NCBI RefSeq assembly: GCF_000378505.1
Contig: NZ_KB900003.1
Span: 1-64,000 of the forward strand
Length of the DNA stretch: 64,000 nucleotides
DNA from: Modicisalibacter luteus DSM 23508
Lineage (GTDB): Bacteria > Pseudomonadota > Gammaproteobacteria > Pseudomonadales > Halomonadaceae
Direction: 5' to 3'
Below are positions 50,868-60,564 of the stretch, in pieces; the stretch's first letter is position 1, and each line of letters opens with the position of its first letter. The translations under genes and the position numbers were made by a program. The notes beneath the pieces were generated by a model, which saw only the letters and a program-made list of their open reading frames with translations, was not told the origin of the DNA and did no database searches.

Positions 50868-51782
50868 ATGAATGACAAGGCGATGAATCCGGCCGATGCG
50901 CCGCTCTATCCGATACGCGAGGTTTCCCGGCTGACCGGTGTCAACTCGGTCACCCTGCGTGCCTGGGAGCGCCGCTACGGGTTGATCCGTCCGCAGCGAA
51001 CGCCCAAGGGGCATCGTCTTTATGCCCGTGACGACATCGCCCGTATCGAACGCATTCTGCAATGGCTTGGTCGTGGCGTTCCGGTCAGCCAGGTTCGCGA
51101 CTTGATCGACCAGCCCGAAGCCGCCCCCCCTGCCCCCGACACCGTAAGTGGCGACTGGGTCAGCCAGCGCCAGCAACTCATGGCCGCCGTGGAGTCGCTG
51201 GATCTGCCTCGGCTCGAAGCCCTGTTCAACCAGAGCCTGGCGCTTTATCCAGTCAATGTTGCCTTGGCCGAACTTTGGCAACCCGCCCTTGCCCAACTCG
51301 AAGAGGGCTGGAGCGACAGGCTGGGAGCCGGTTTGCAACGTAACTTGTTGGAAGCCTTCTTGCGGACCCGTGTGGGAACCCGCCTCTACCACGCCAACCA
51401 TGTGGCTCGCGGGCCGCGACTACTGCTGTCACGACTGCCCGAGGAAACCAGCCAACTGAACCTGTTGCTGATGGCGTTAGCCGCCTCGCATGAAGGGTAC
51501 CGTGTAGTGATGCTGGATAACGCCCCTCCTCTCAACGAACTGTCTCTTGCCATCGATCGGCTGCATATCGCCGCCATGGTACTGGTCAGCGCTCAGGCAG
51601 AGCGTTCGGATCTGATGCGACGACAATTACCACGGCTGGCCGAACAACTGGCCACGCCGGTTTGCCTGGCCGGACCCGTGACACGCATTCGTTCAGCAGA
51701 AATCGAGAACAGTGGCCTGGAAACCCTGGGCGAGGACCCCGTGCTGGCCGCCAGCCGGCTGGGCCCGCTCCTCACTCAGTAG
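50868..51782 (+). CDS. MerR-family regulator with degenerate B12-binding-like domain (MlrA/LitR class)
   Basis: This 304-residue regulator has an N-terminal MerR winged helix (~12-80, YPIREVSRLTGVNSVTLRAW...RYGLIRPQR) and a C-terminal half resembling the helical plus Rossmann-like parts of cobalamin-binding CarH/LitR proteins. The DxHxxG signature that binds B12 is absent, as in MlrA and class II LitR proteins, so direct light sensing through B12 is not expected. The start at 50868 (MNDKAMN) is preceded by AAGGA. It is followed after 37 bases by the photolyase gene and preceded by a MlrA-like operator, suggesting autoregulation and control of phrB and yfcH. Confidence 0.83.
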   Translation: MNDKAMNPADAPLYPIREVSRLTGVNSVTLRAWERRYGLIRPQRTPKGHRLYARDDIARIERILQWLGRGVPVSQVRDLIDQPEAAPPAPDTVSGDWVSQRQQLMAAVESLDLPRLEALFNQSLALYPVNVALAELWQPALAQLEEGWSDRLGAGLQRNLLEAFLRTRVGTRLYHANHVARGPRLLLSRLPEETSQLNLLLMALAASHEGYRVVMLDNAPPLNELSLAIDRLHIAAMVLVSAQAERSDLMRRQLPRLAEQLATPVCLAGPVTRIRSAEIENSGLETLGEDPVLAASRLGPLLTQ

Positions 51783-51819
51783 CTTTTCGAGGCAGTAACC
51801 TATCGAAGCAGGATCAGCG

Positions 51820-53238
51820 ATGGCACGCCAACTCGCCTGGTTTCGCAACGACCTACGCACGCTCGATAACACGGCTCTGTCAACGGCAGCGGCCAAAGGG
51901 CCCGTGATTGCCGTTTTCCTGCATTGCATCCCCCAGTGGCGGGAGCACGGCCATGGTGCCAACAAGATCGATTTCTGGCGCCGCGGTGTCGAGACGCTGG
52001 GCGATGCACTGAATGACCTGAACATCCCGCTATTGCAGCGAAGCATTACGCGCTTTGCCGAGGCCCCGGATGCACTCTTGGCGCTGGCACATGAGCATGA
52101 CATCGCCACGCTGCACTTCAATCACGAGTACCCGCTCAACGAATGGCGCCGCGACCAGGCCGTCGCCGACACTTTCAGGCAGGCCGGGCTGGACGTCCAG
52201 ACGCATACCGATGCCGTGGCCTTCGCTCCAGGTGAGTTGCTCACCGGCAAGGATGGCTACTACCGCGTCTTCACTCCTTTCGCCAAGGCCTGGCACCGCA
52301 AGATAGATCATCGCCGCCTGGCTCTTCACGACGCTCCAGCGCCCCAGGCACGCCCCGCGATCGAAGATGATCCCCTGCCCGACTTGCCGGAAGGCGGCGG
52401 CCAGCCCATCGCCCCTGGTCTCTGGCCCGCCGGCCAGGACGCTGCCGCTGATCGGCTGGCGCGTTTCCTGCGCTACCGCGCCCGGCACTATCGCGAGGCA
52501 CGCGACTATCCGTCAGTGCCTGGTACCAGCGAGCTTTCTCCCTATCTGTCGCTGGGGATGGTTTCACATCGCCAGTGCCTGCAGGCAGTGATGCACAGGA
52601 ACGGCGGGCACCTGGCCGACGGGGATGCCGGCCTGACCGCTTGGGTCAACCAGCTGATCTGGCGAGAATTCTATCAGCACATTGCATTCGGCTTTCCGGA
52701 AGTGTGCCGCCACCAGCCTTTTCAGTCACACACAGCGGGCCTGCCATGGCGGGACGACGATGACGGCTTCAAAGCCTGGTGCGAGGGGCTCACCGGCTAT
52801 CCGCTCGTTGATGCGGCCATGCGTCAACTCGTGACCACGGGCTGGATGCACAATCGGCTGCGCATGATCACGGCCATGTTCCTGAGCAAGCACCTAATGA
52901 TCGACTGGCGGCGCGGCGAAACCTTTTTCCTGCGGCATCTGATCGATGGTGAGTTCACGTCAAACAATGGAGGCTGGCAATGGTCGGCCTCGACGGGCAC
53001 CGACGCGGCGCCTTACTTCCGGATATTCAACCCCATTACCCAGGCACGGCGCTTCGATGCGAGCGGCATGTTCATCGCCGAGTTCGTTCCTGAGTTGGCA
53101 GGTCTGCCGGAAAAGGCTCGCCATGATCCGTCTCGGGAGCAACGCGAGGCGTGCGGCTACCCGCCCCCTATCGTTGACCACAAGGCTGCTCGTAAGCGAG
53201 TCCTAGATGCCTTCAAGTCGCTACAGAACCTGCCCTGA
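51820..53238 (+). CDS. phrB: Deoxyribodipyrimidine photolyase (class I CPD photolyase)
   Basis: This light-dependent enzyme reverses cyclobutane pyrimidine dimers. The N-terminal alpha/beta antenna domain begins LAWFRNDLRTLDNTAL (~5-20). The C-terminal FAD domain holds WVNQLIWREFYQHI, GWMHNRLRMITAMFLSKHL and NNGGWQWSASTGTDAAPYF, including tryptophans of the electron-transfer chain. The 472 residues equal E. coli PhrB. The start has AGGA six bases upstream. It sits behind the MerR regulator in one probable operon. Confidence 0.94.
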   Translation: MARQLAWFRNDLRTLDNTALSTAAAKGPVIAVFLHCIPQWREHGHGANKIDFWRRGVETLGDALNDLNIPLLQRSITRFAEAPDALLALAHEHDIATLHFNHEYPLNEWRRDQAVADTFRQAGLDVQTHTDAVAFAPGELLTGKDGYYRVFTPFAKAWHRKIDHRRLALHDAPAPQARPAIEDDPLPDLPEGGGQPIAPGLWPAGQDAAADRLARFLRYRARHYREARDYPSVPGTSELSPYLSLGMVSHRQCLQAVMHRNGGHLADGDAGLTAWVNQLIWREFYQHIAFGFPEVCRHQPFQSHTAGLPWRDDDDGFKAWCEGLTGYPLVDAAMRQLVTTGWMHNRLRMITAMFLSKHLMIDWRRGETFFLRHLIDGEFTSNNGGWQWSASTGTDAAPYFRIFNPITQARRFDASGMFIAEFVPELAGLPEKARHDPSREQREACGYPPPIVDHKAARKRVLDAFKSLQNLP

Positions 53239-53290
53239 CCAGCCCCACCCAAGGCAGCGGGCAGCCAGTGCCATGGCAGAATCGTATTGC

Positions 53291-55123
53291 TCAGTTGATC
53301 GGCTGAGATGCGTTGAGATAGCGTGCCTCGATCGACGCAACCGGCTCGGGACGGGCAAACAGAAAGCCCTGGGTCAACGGGCAACCGTGCTCGATGAGAA
53401 AGTCGCACTGGGCCTGAGTTTCGACGCCTTCAGCCACCACTTCCAGGTGCAACCCGCGAGCCATGGCGAGTACCGCCACGACGATGGCGGCATCGGCGCG
53501 GTCATCAGGAAGGGCCTGGATAAAGGCGCGGTCCAGCTTGAGCTTGTCGACAGGAAGACGCTTCAGATAGGCCATGGAGGAGTAGCCAGTCCCGAAGTCA
53601 TCAATGGCAATTTGGTGGCCCTGGTTTCGTAGCGCCTCGAGACGCGGAGAGATATCACCGGCGCGCTCATCGAGCAGCACCGACTCGGTCAGCTCCAGCC
53701 CCAGCATGGTCGCCGGCACCTTGTGCTGTGCCAGCGCCGCGGCCAACCGCGACTCCAGATCCCCCTGAATCAGCTGCAGTGCAGAAATGTTTACCCAGAT
53801 GGGTACCCGCGGCATGCCACTGGCACGCCAGCTTGCCTGCTGTGCGACGGCGCGTTCGATTACCCAATTGCCCAGGGCGGTCATCAAGCCATGACGCTCG
53901 GCCAGGGGAATGAAATCGGCCGGCGAGATCATGCCCTGCTCAGGATGGCGCCAGCGCAGCAACGCCTCCATCCCCACCAGTGCACCATCAGCCAGGCGAT
54001 GCTGGGTCTGATAGAAAAGCTCGAGCTGACCGCCCTGCGCCAGGGCGCGGCGCAGTTCGTTGACCAGCGCCAGCTGACGATCCCCCTCGACTTCGAGCGA
54101 AGGCCGAAAACGGCGATCGTGGTTGCGACCATGGCGCTTGGCACTGTATAGCGCCGACTCCAGGCGCTGAAAGAGAATGCCCGAATCGCTGCCATCCTCG
54201 GGTGCACGGCAGCTGCCAATGGTCAGCCCCAGGCGCAGAGAATTGCCATTGAGCTCGAAGGGCTCGCTCATGTGTTCACGCAGGCTGGTGACCCACTTCT
54301 CGTGGTCGTCGAAGGTCGTGGTGCGGATCACCATGAACTCGTCGCCACCCAGGCGGCCGACCACGCCACCGGCCACGAAGGCAGCGAGGCGCTGGCCAAA
54401 GCGTGCCAGCAGGCGGTCACCATTATCCACGCCAAGGCCGTCGTTGACCGCCTTGAAGCCGTCGATATCAATCAACGCCAGATCGAGTCCCTCGCCAGCA
54501 CGCAGCCGCTGGAGACGCGACGTCAACATGTCGTGCAGGCGGCGGCGATTGGGTAGGCCGGTCAGCGGATCCTCGAAACCGATACGGCGAAGGTCTTGCT
54601 CGCGAGCCTTGTGCCGGGAAATATCGGTAAACAGCCCCACATAATGACTGACCCTTCCCCGCTTGTCGGGGCAAGATTGAACCCGCAACCACTCAGGGAA
54701 CTGGTCCCCATGCTTGCGCTGGTTCCAGATCTCGCCCTCCCAGCGCCCCGTGGCATGCAGCGTCTGCCAGTAGCGGTCATAGAAGGCCTTGTCGTGACGC
54801 CCCGCAGAGAGCGCAGACGAGTCCAGACCGCGCACTTCGTCATGGGTATACCCGGTGATCTGCGTAAAGGCGGGATTGACCGCCACGATACGATTGTGGT
54901 CATCAGTGATGACCACGCCGTCCTCGGAAAGCTTGAGCGCTTCTTCGCTCAGCTGGCGGCGGCGATGCTCGCGTCGCACCTGTCGCCAGCAGTCGACCAT
55001 GCCGACAATCACAATAGCCAAGGCTGCCATTCGCAACGAAGCAAACGGCAGCCAAGCCATCGCCATCAGGGCGGCCAGACCCATCCAGGCAAGGGGTCGA
55101 TTAAGCGAAAAGGAAGGCCACAT
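53291..55123 (-). CDS. PAS-GGDEF-EAL protein (cyclic-di-GMP turnover)
   Basis: The 610-residue protein starts with two hydrophobic segments (~8-42), a PAS domain with a PAC motif (~58-175; EDGVVITDDHNRIVAVNPAF), GGDEF at ~259 (GRLGGDEFMV) and an EAL domain with MEALLRW (~384), NISALQL, ELTESVL, DDFGTGYSS, VAEGVET and TQGFLFARP. No RxxD I-site lies before GGDEF (the position reads VAGG), unlike the other hybrid at 41268. It is convergent with phrB. The PAS domain could bind a small ligand or flavin; no diagnostic cysteine motif of LOV domains was seen. Confidence 0.9.
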   Translation of the reverse strand: MWPSFSLNRPLAWMGLAALMAMAWLPFASLRMAALAIVIVGMVDCWRQVRREHRRRQLSEEALKLSEDGVVITDDHNRIVAVNPAFTQITGYTHDEVRGLDSSALSAGRHDKAFYDRYWQTLHATGRWEGEIWNQRKHGDQFPEWLRVQSCPDKRGRVSHYVGLFTDISRHKAREQDLRRIGFEDPLTGLPNRRRLHDMLTSRLQRLRAGEGLDLALIDIDGFKAVNDGLGVDNGDRLLARFGQRLAAFVAGGVVGRLGGDEFMVIRTTTFDDHEKWVTSLREHMSEPFELNGNSLRLGLTIGSCRAPEDGSDSGILFQRLESALYSAKRHGRNHDRRFRPSLEVEGDRQLALVNELRRALAQGGQLELFYQTQHRLADGALVGMEALLRWRHPEQGMISPADFIPLAERHGLMTALGNWVIERAVAQQASWRASGMPRVPIWVNISALQLIQGDLESRLAAALAQHKVPATMLGLELTESVLLDERAGDISPRLEALRNQGHQIAIDDFGTGYSSMAYLKRLPVDKLKLDRAFIQALPDDRADAAIVVAVLAMARGLHLEVVAEGVETQAQCDFLIEHGCPLTQGFLFARPEPVASIEARYLNASQPIN

Positions 55124-55373
55124 GGTATCTCGTTGTAGGGTTTAGACAGCCGACATCAGCGGGCATCATGCCCCGCAGGGGAAGCTGGGCGCAAGCCGAA
55201 AGCGCTCAACGGCTGGCGTTGCGTCGACCTGTCCAGCGAACTAAGGTGATTGACATGTCGCCAAATGCCGTCAGCGATGCGCCGCATGGCGTGCAATCGC
55301 CACGCGCTAACAGTAGACTAGGCGCATCTGCGCAGGGCGCACGATGCTCAATTCTGACTCTCGGAACGATTCA

Positions 55374-55889
55374 GTGACCAAGCAACACTCCTTTAGCTAC
55401 GAAGAGCTGCTGGCATGCAGCAGAGGTGAGCTGTTCGGCCCGGGCAACGCCCAGCTGCCGGCACCCAACATGCTGATGCTCGACCGCATCATCCGTATCC
55501 ATGAGGATGGCGGCAAGCATGGCAAGGGTGAACTGGTGGCCGAACTAGATATCCGCCCCGACCTGTGGTTCTTCGACTGCCACTTTCCCGGCGACCCGGT
55601 CATGCCCGGCTGCCTGGGCCTGGATGCCATGTGGCAGCTGGTCGGTTTCTATCTTGGCTGGCTGGGCCATCCGGGGCGCGGCCGTGCACTAGGCTGCGGG
55701 GAGGTCAAGTTCTCGGGCCAAATCATGCCCGACGCTGCCAAGGTTACCTATCACATTCACGTGAAGCGGATAATCACGCGTCGGCTGGTCCTGGGTATCG
55801 CCGACGGCACTGTGACTGTCGACGGTAACGAGATCTACCAGGCCAATGACCTGCGTGTCGGCCTGTTCACCTCCACTGCGAATTTCTGA
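55374..55889 (+). CDS. fabA: 3-hydroxydecanoyl-ACP dehydratase/isomerase FabA
   Basis: This enzyme introduces the cis double bond of unsaturated fatty acids in anaerobic-type synthesis. The catalytic His70 is in [15 protein letters not shown], and the active-site Asp lies in the following helix (GLDAMWQ). With the GTG start at 55374 the length is 171 residues, as in E. coli FabA. An in-frame ATG at 55344 would add ten residues. fabB follows after 13 bases, the usual fabAB operon of pseudomonads. Confidence 0.95.
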   Translation: MTKQHSFSYEELLACSRGELFGPGNAQLPAPNMLMLDRIIRIHEDGGKHGKGELVAELDIRPDLWFFDCHFPGDPVMPGCLGLDAMWQLVGFYLGWLGHPGRGRALGCGEVKFSGQIMPDAAKVTYHIHVKRIITRRLVLGIADGTVTVDGNEIYQANDLRVGLFTSTANF

Positions 55890-55902
55890 TCAGGAGGCTT
55901 GC

Positions 55903-57117
55903 ATGCGACGAGTGGTAGTCACCGGTTTGGGCATCGTTTCTTGTCTCGGCAATGATCAGCATCAAGTGCTGGATGCCCTCAAGTCCGGACGATCAGGTAT
56001 CCGTTTCAAAGAAGAATACGCGGAGCGAGGTTTCCGCAGCCATGTTGCCGGTACGGTCGACATCGATCTCGATGCTCTGGTCGACCGCAAGCAACGCCGG
56101 TTCATGGGCGACGCCGCGGCCTACGCTTATGTATCGATGGCTCAGGCCATCGAAGATGCCGGGCTGACTCCTGAGCAGGTATCCAACGAGCGCACCGGTC
56201 TGATCGCCGGCTCCGGAGGCGCTTCCAGCGCCAATCAGGTGGAAGCTGCTGACGTCCTGCGCGATAAGGGCTTGCGCCGCGTCGGCCCTTACCGGGTTAC
56301 CCGTACAATGGGCAGCACGGTATCGGCATGCCTGGCGACCCCCTTCCAGATCAAGGGCATCAATTACTCCATTTCCTCGGCCTGCGCCACGTCTGCGCAC
56401 TGCATTGGCAGCGCCGTCGAGCAGATTCAGCTCGGCAAGCAGGATGTCGTGTTTGCCGGCGGCGGCGAGGAGGAGCACTGGACCCTGTCATGTCTCTTCG
56501 ATGCCATGGGCGCCCTGTCCACTGGCTACAACGACACTCCCGAGAAAGCTTCACGCCCTTACGACAAGGCCCGTGATGGTTTCGTCATTGCCGGCGGTGG
56601 TGGCATGCTGGTGCTCGAGGAGCTTGAACACGCCAAGGCCCGTGGCGCCAAGATCTACGGCGAGGTAGTCGGCTACAGCGCGACCTCTGACGGTTACGAC
56701 ATGGTCGCCCCGTCCGGCGAAGGCGCAATGCGCTGCATGCGTCAGGCCATGCAGGGTCTCGAAGGCGGCATCGACTACATCAACACGCACGGCACCTCCA
56801 CGCCGGTCGGCGACCTCGCCGAGCTCAAGGCGATCCGCGAGGTATTCGGCAGTGCGACGCCACCAATGAGCTCCACCAAGTCGCTGACCGGCCATTCGCT
56901 GGGAGCGACTGGCGTCCAGGAAGCCATCTACTCGCTGCTGATGATGGAGCACGGCTTCATTGCTGCATCAGCCAACATCGAGCAGCTCGACGAGCAGGCC
57001 GAAGGCTTCGATATCGTCACTGCTCGCCGCGACGTTCCGGTGAATCGTATTCTTTCCAACAGCTTCGGCTTCGGCGGTACCAACGCCTGCCTGGTTATGG
57101 AAAAACTGCGCGACTGA
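55903..57117 (+). CDS. fabB: 3-oxoacyl-ACP synthase I FabB
   Basis: This condensing enzyme elongates the FabA product to unsaturated fatty acids. The Cys-His-His catalytic triad is complete: [10 protein letters not shown] (~162), [11 protein letters not shown] (~297) and TGHSLGATG (~331). The product has 404 residues. The start at 55903 ([10 protein letters not shown]) has AGGAGG six bases upstream. It is cotranscribed with fabA and ends in a strong hairpin. Confidence 0.96.
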   Translation: MRRVVVTGLGIVSCLGNDQHQVLDALKSGRSGIRFKEEYAERGFRSHVAGTVDIDLDALVDRKQRRFMGDAAAYAYVSMAQAIEDAGLTPEQVSNERTGLIAGSGGASSANQVEAADVLRDKGLRRVGPYRVTRTMGSTVSACLATPFQIKGINYSISSACATSAHCIGSAVEQIQLGKQDVVFAGGGEEEHWTLSCLFDAMGALSTGYNDTPEKASRPYDKARDGFVIAGGGGMLVLEELEHAKARGAKIYGEVVGYSATSDGYDMVAPSGEGAMRCMRQAMQGLEGGIDYINTHGTSTPVGDLAELKAIREVFGSATPPMSSTKSLTGHSLGATGVQEAIYSLLMMEHGFIAASANIEQLDEQAEGFDIVTARRDVPVNRILSNSFGFGGTNACLVMEKLRD

Positions 57118-57138
57118 GCCGGGGCATAGTACTGACGC

Positions 57139-57166
57139 AAACGGGCGCCCTACAGGGCGCCCGTTT
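57139..57166. terminator. Terminator of fabAB
   Basis: The perfect 12-bp stem aaacgggcgccc / gggcgcccgttt closes a 4-base loop (taca). It lies 21 bases after the fabB stop and between convergent genes, so it probably works both ways. Confidence 0.85.
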
Positions 57167-57186
57167 CGTTTGTGAAAGTGGCAGGC

Positions 57187-57945
57187 TTACGTTGGTACCT
57201 GAGGCGAAGGTGCCTGAGCCCGCTCGGGCCGGCGTACTTCCGAGATTTCTTCAAGCCGGGCCTCGATCCATTGCTCGACGTCGACCAGGACGTCTTCCGG
57301 CGTGCGCCCTTCGGTGGGGATGGGATCACCGACCACTACCGATAACCGACCGGGGTTCTTGACCCAGTGCCGACCAGGCCAACGCTCGCCGGCGTTATGA
57401 GCCACAGGCAGAACCGGTACCCCAGCGCGGCAGGCGATGACCGCCCCGCTCTTGTTGTAGCGACGGCGCTGGCCAGGATCAACGCGGGTCCCTTCGGGAA
57501 AGATCAGTACTGAAAGCCCTTCCTTGATACGCTGCGGCCCTTGGGACAGGACCTGCTTCAACGCCCTTGAGGGCCGCGAGCGATCCAGCGCGATAGGATG
57601 CAATAGCCGTAGCGCCCAGCCGAACAACGGCAAGCGCAGCAGTTCCTGTTTGAGCACGGTGCACACCGGCGGCTTGAGGACCTGCAGGTAGATGGTTTCC
57701 CACTCGCACTGGTGATTGGAAAGAATCACCATGGGCCCCTCGGGAAGGGCCTTGTTCCCGCGAAAATCGTAGCGGATACCGCAAACCCAGGAGAACCAGG
57801 CGATGATGAAGTGGTTGTAGAGATTCAGAAGCCGGTAGCGGGACGGCAACGGTAACAGGGGCGCGATTGGCAGGCACAGCAGGCCGAAGAACAGGATGGC
57901 CAGAAAATATCCCACATAGAAGACGACGCTACGCAGTGCGTTCAT
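57187..57945 (-). CDS. 1-acyl-sn-glycerol-3-phosphate acyltransferase family protein
   Basis: This PlsC-type membrane enzyme would transfer an acyl chain to lysophosphatidate. The N-terminal membrane helix spans ~6-28. The first acyltransferase motif reads SNHQCEWET, that is His78-x4-Glu83, in place of the usual His-x4-Asp; FPEGTR (~150) and GVPVLPVAHN complete the other motifs. The HX4E form also occurs in a subgroup of pseudomonad relatives as I recall. The start at 57945 has GGAGGGAG upstream and overlaps the preceding gene by four bases (ATGA). It has 252 residues. It is next to fabAB but convergent. Confidence 0.85.
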   Translation of the reverse strand: MNALRSVVFYVGYFLAILFFGLLCLPIAPLLPLPSRYRLLNLYNHFIIAWFSWVCGIRYDFRGNKALPEGPMVILSNHQCEWETIYLQVLKPPVCTVLKQELLRLPLFGWALRLLHPIALDRSRPSRALKQVLSQGPQRIKEGLSVLIFPEGTRVDPGQRRRYNKSGAVIACRAGVPVLPVAHNAGERWPGRHWVKNPGRLSVVVGDPIPTEGRTPEDVLVDVEQWIEARLEEISEVRRPERAQAPSPQVPT

Positions 57946-58817
57946 GCGCTCCCTCCCTGCGCCTTGTGGGCCTGGCACCACGTATCCAGCAGGCGCCCCA
58001 GCTCCAGCCTCCAGGGCTTCTGATGCACACCGAAGACATCGAGGACCCGCCGACAGTTGAGAACACGACGCAAGGGTTGATCATGGTGATGGTTAAGGGC
58101 GACGAGCCGACCCAGATCAGCCGTCTCGCCCAAGCCTTCCAGGCGTGTCGCCAATTGGGTGCGCACCACCGAAGTGAACGTATATGCACTGACCGGCTCC
58201 GTACCAGCCAAGTGATAGGCACCCCAGGCATTAGCACCACAGGCCTGCTGCTGCAGCATGCCGATAAGCGCCATGGCAGCGGCGTCCGCCGAGGTCGGGC
58301 AGAAGATGACATCCTCGGCGGCACGCACTTCCTGACCTGTCAGCAGGCAGTCCAGCAACTCGGTCAACCAGGCGCCGGTCCCCTCCAAGGCGAATAGCGG
58401 CCCCAGCCGCACGATCAGATGCCGGGCATGATGCTCACGGATACGATCCCCGGTCAGGATCAGGCGCTGCAGGCTCTCGTCGCGTGGTGCCGGGATGACA
58501 TGTTCGTCGATGGGCGCTTCGGCCCCATCTTCGTAGAGCTGGTCCGAGACGCACCATACCAGTGGTACGTCTGACTGCCGGCAGGCATCCATGCACGCCT
58601 CGACTGCCTCGGCATGTGCCGTCACGGCCGCGGGATCGGCACTGATCGGCTGAGCCAGAGGCGGAATCACCAAGGCATCGGGAGCGACCTCGTCGAGATG
58701 CTCGGGGCTCACCGTCACGCCCTCCTCTATTTGCAGCACGGTATCACCGCGCCGATTGGCCTCGCGGGCCAGTGCCAGGCTGAGACAGTGCCCGGCATCC
58801 AGAATTAACAGCTTCAC
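57942..58817 (-). CDS. Sugar-nucleotide-binding (RmlD/extended SDR-like) protein
   Basis: This 291-residue protein has weak similarity to dTDP-4-dehydrorhamnose reductase/extended SDR folds: an N-terminal beta strand and helix (MKLLILDAGHCLSLALAREA), VIPPLAQP, WCVSDQLYEDG, LIVRLGPLF and YHLAGTEPVSAYTF. The glycine-rich nucleotide motif is degenerate (DAGHCLS), so cofactor binding is doubtful. The start is the GTG at 58817 with AAGGAAG upstream. It is translationally coupled to the acyltransferase, suggesting a role in the same lipid or envelope process; the substrate is unknown. Confidence 0.65.
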   Translation of the reverse strand: MKLLILDAGHCLSLALAREANRRGDTVLQIEEGVTVSPEHLDEVAPDALVIPPLAQPISADPAAVTAHAEAVEACMDACRQSDVPLVWCVSDQLYEDGAEAPIDEHVIPAPRDESLQRLILTGDRIREHHARHLIVRLGPLFALEGTGAWLTELLDCLLTGQEVRAAEDVIFCPTSADAAAMALIGMLQQQACGANAWGAYHLAGTEPVSAYTFTSVVRTQLATRLEGLGETADLGRLVALNHHHDQPLRRVLNCRRVLDVFGVHQKPWRLELGRLLDTWCQAHKAQGGSA

Positions 58818-59010
58818 GGCGCTTCCTTCTCTCGCAAACTCACCTGCCCGGAACACGGGCAACGGCTCGGTTGCCCTCCCTGGCCAGAGGGGGCCCATAC
58901 TTAGCATGTCACCCGAACGCTGTCATCATCACGATTCTCATCGTGGCTGCTTTGCGGCACCATGCAGATAAGCATTCATGACAATCAAGACCAGACCATC
59001 GAGACTCCCC

Positions 59011-59871
59011 ATGACCGAGACCGTTCACTGTGCCTGGCCCGGCCGAGCTCAACTTGGCGAAGGCCCGCTGTGGTCGACCGAACATCAAGCGCTACTATTC
59101 GTCGACATTCGCGGCAGCCGGCTACTGGCTCATTTCCCAGCTGAAGGCACTACCCGCGACTGGCCCTTGGAAGAGGCCTGTTGCTGGCTGGTCCCGCACG
59201 CCCAGGGCGGCTTCGTCGCCGGGCTACGCTCACGCCTTGTCCGGATGACGCTTAACGCCGACGGCCCCAAAATCGTCGAGACGCTGGCTGCCCCCCTGGC
59301 CGGCCAGCCTGGGCAACGCCTCAACGATGGCAAGGCCGACCCGTCCGGACGGCTGTGGTTCGGCACCATGGACGATAGCGAACAGGAAGCCAATGGGTGC
59401 TTCTATCGTTTCGACCGCCAGGGTCTGAGCGAGGTCGATTCAGGCTATGGCGTACCCAATGGTCCGGCGATAAGCGCTGATGGCACTACGCTTTACCATA
59501 CCGACAGCCCGGCAGGTACCGTTTATGCCTTCGACCTGGCAGCAGGGCGGCTTGCCAATAAGCGGGCCTATCTGCGTTTCGACCCCGACAACGACGGCTA
59601 TCCAGACGGCATGACCCTGGACGCCGAGGGCGGCCTGTGGGTGGCCCACTGGGACGGAGGGCGTGTCAGCCGCTTTCTACCGGACGGCACACTCGACCGC
59701 CAGATTTCGCTTCCCGCGTCACGCATCACCAGTTGTGCCTTTGGCGGTGACGATCTTGCTACCCTGTATATTACCACTGCTAGCGTAGATCGTGACGCTG
59801 AGCCACAGGCCGGCGCCCTGTTCGCGGTTCGCCCGGGCGTGGTCGGCCAATTGCCCTGTGTCTATGCGTAA
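59011..59871 (+). CDS. SMP-30/gluconolactonase family lactonase
   Basis: This six-bladed beta-propeller enzyme probably opens a sugar lactone such as gluconolactone. The metal-site residues of the family are visible: Glu in AQLGEGPLW (~17), Asn in RLNDGKADPSGRLWFGTMD (~103), Asn in GVPNGPAIS (~150) and Asp in YPDGMTLD (~200). With the start at 59011 the product has 286 residues; an ATG at 58978 adds 11 residues, and neither has a clear ribosome site. Its stop overlaps the start of the next gene by eight bases. Confidence 0.82.
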   Translation: MTETVHCAWPGRAQLGEGPLWSTEHQALLFVDIRGSRLLAHFPAEGTTRDWPLEEACCWLVPHAQGGFVAGLRSRLVRMTLNADGPKIVETLAAPLAGQPGQRLNDGKADPSGRLWFGTMDDSEQEANGCFYRFDRQGLSEVDSGYGVPNGPAISADGTTLYHTDSPAGTVYAFDLAAGRLANKRAYLRFDPDNDGYPDGMTLDAEGGLWVAHWDGGRVSRFLPDGTLDRQISLPASRITSCAFGGDDLATLYITTASVDRDAEPQAGALFAVRPGVVGQLPCVYA

Positions 59872-60460
59872 AGCACCATCAGTGCTGCCCCGTACGTTCT
59901 ATGCACGGCCGGCCCTGGAGGTCGCCCGTGACCTGCTCGGTAGGCACCTGGTGCGCCATATTGGTCAGGAATGTCTGGTGGGCCGCATCGTCGAGACCGA
60001 GGCATACGGCGGCGCCCTGGACTCTGCCAGCCATGCCTCGCGCGGGCTGACCCCAAGAACGGCACCGATGTTCGGCCCACCCGGACATGCCTACGTCTAT
60101 CTGATCTATGGCATGCACGACATGCTCAACGTCGTGACCGACCCCAGCGGCGAGCCAGGAGCCGTGCTGCTCAGGGCCATGACGCCAATACGAGGAGAAA
60201 CCCAGATGATCGCTCATCGCGGTGGGCGACGTGGACGCGTGCTGAGCGATGGGCCAGGAAAGCTGGCCCAGGCCATGAACGTCAGCGTGGCCGAACTCAA
60301 TCGCCACGACCTGTGCCTGGGCGAACGGTTGTGGCTGGAACCGGGCGAACCAGTACCCGACATCCAAGTCAGGGCCGGCCCACGCGTCGGTATCGACTAT
60401 GCCGAGCCGGCAGATCGCGAGGCGCCATGGCGCTTTTTAGTTACCGGCTCATCTCCATGA
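59864..60460 (+). CDS. 3-methyladenine DNA glycosylase (AAG/MPG type)
   Basis: This base-excision repair enzyme removes alkylated purines. The 198-residue protein has the family stretches ARDLLGRHLV, VGRIVETEAYGG (catalytic Glu), DSASHASRG, and MFGPPGHAYVYLIYGMHDMLN, where the conserved tyrosines and histidine line the base pocket. The start at 59864 overlaps the lactonase gene, so the two are co-translated though functionally unrelated. It ends at a terminator hairpin that begins within the stop codon. Confidence 0.9.
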   Translation: MRKAPSVLPRTFYARPALEVARDLLGRHLVRHIGQECLVGRIVETEAYGGALDSASHASRGLTPRTAPMFGPPGHAYVYLIYGMHDMLNVVTDPSGEPGAVLLRAMTPIRGETQMIAHRGGRRGRVLSDGPGKLAQAMNVSVAELNRHDLCLGERLWLEPGEPVPDIQVRAGPRVGIDYAEPADREAPWRFLVTGSSP

Positions 60461-60487
60461 AAAAGCCCGCGTCTGCGGGCTTTTCAT
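60458..60487 (+). terminator. Terminator after the DNA glycosylase gene
   Basis: The stem aaaagcccgc / gcgggctttt closes a gtct loop and extends outward through tga/tca, which includes the stop codon. A T4 tail follows on the + strand. Confidence 0.85.
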
Positions 60488-60564
60488 GTACTACAAGTGC
60501 TCTGAACGGTTAGATGCATCCGACAGGGCGAGCTTTCATGTGGGCATGGTTCGCTCGTTTCCCC

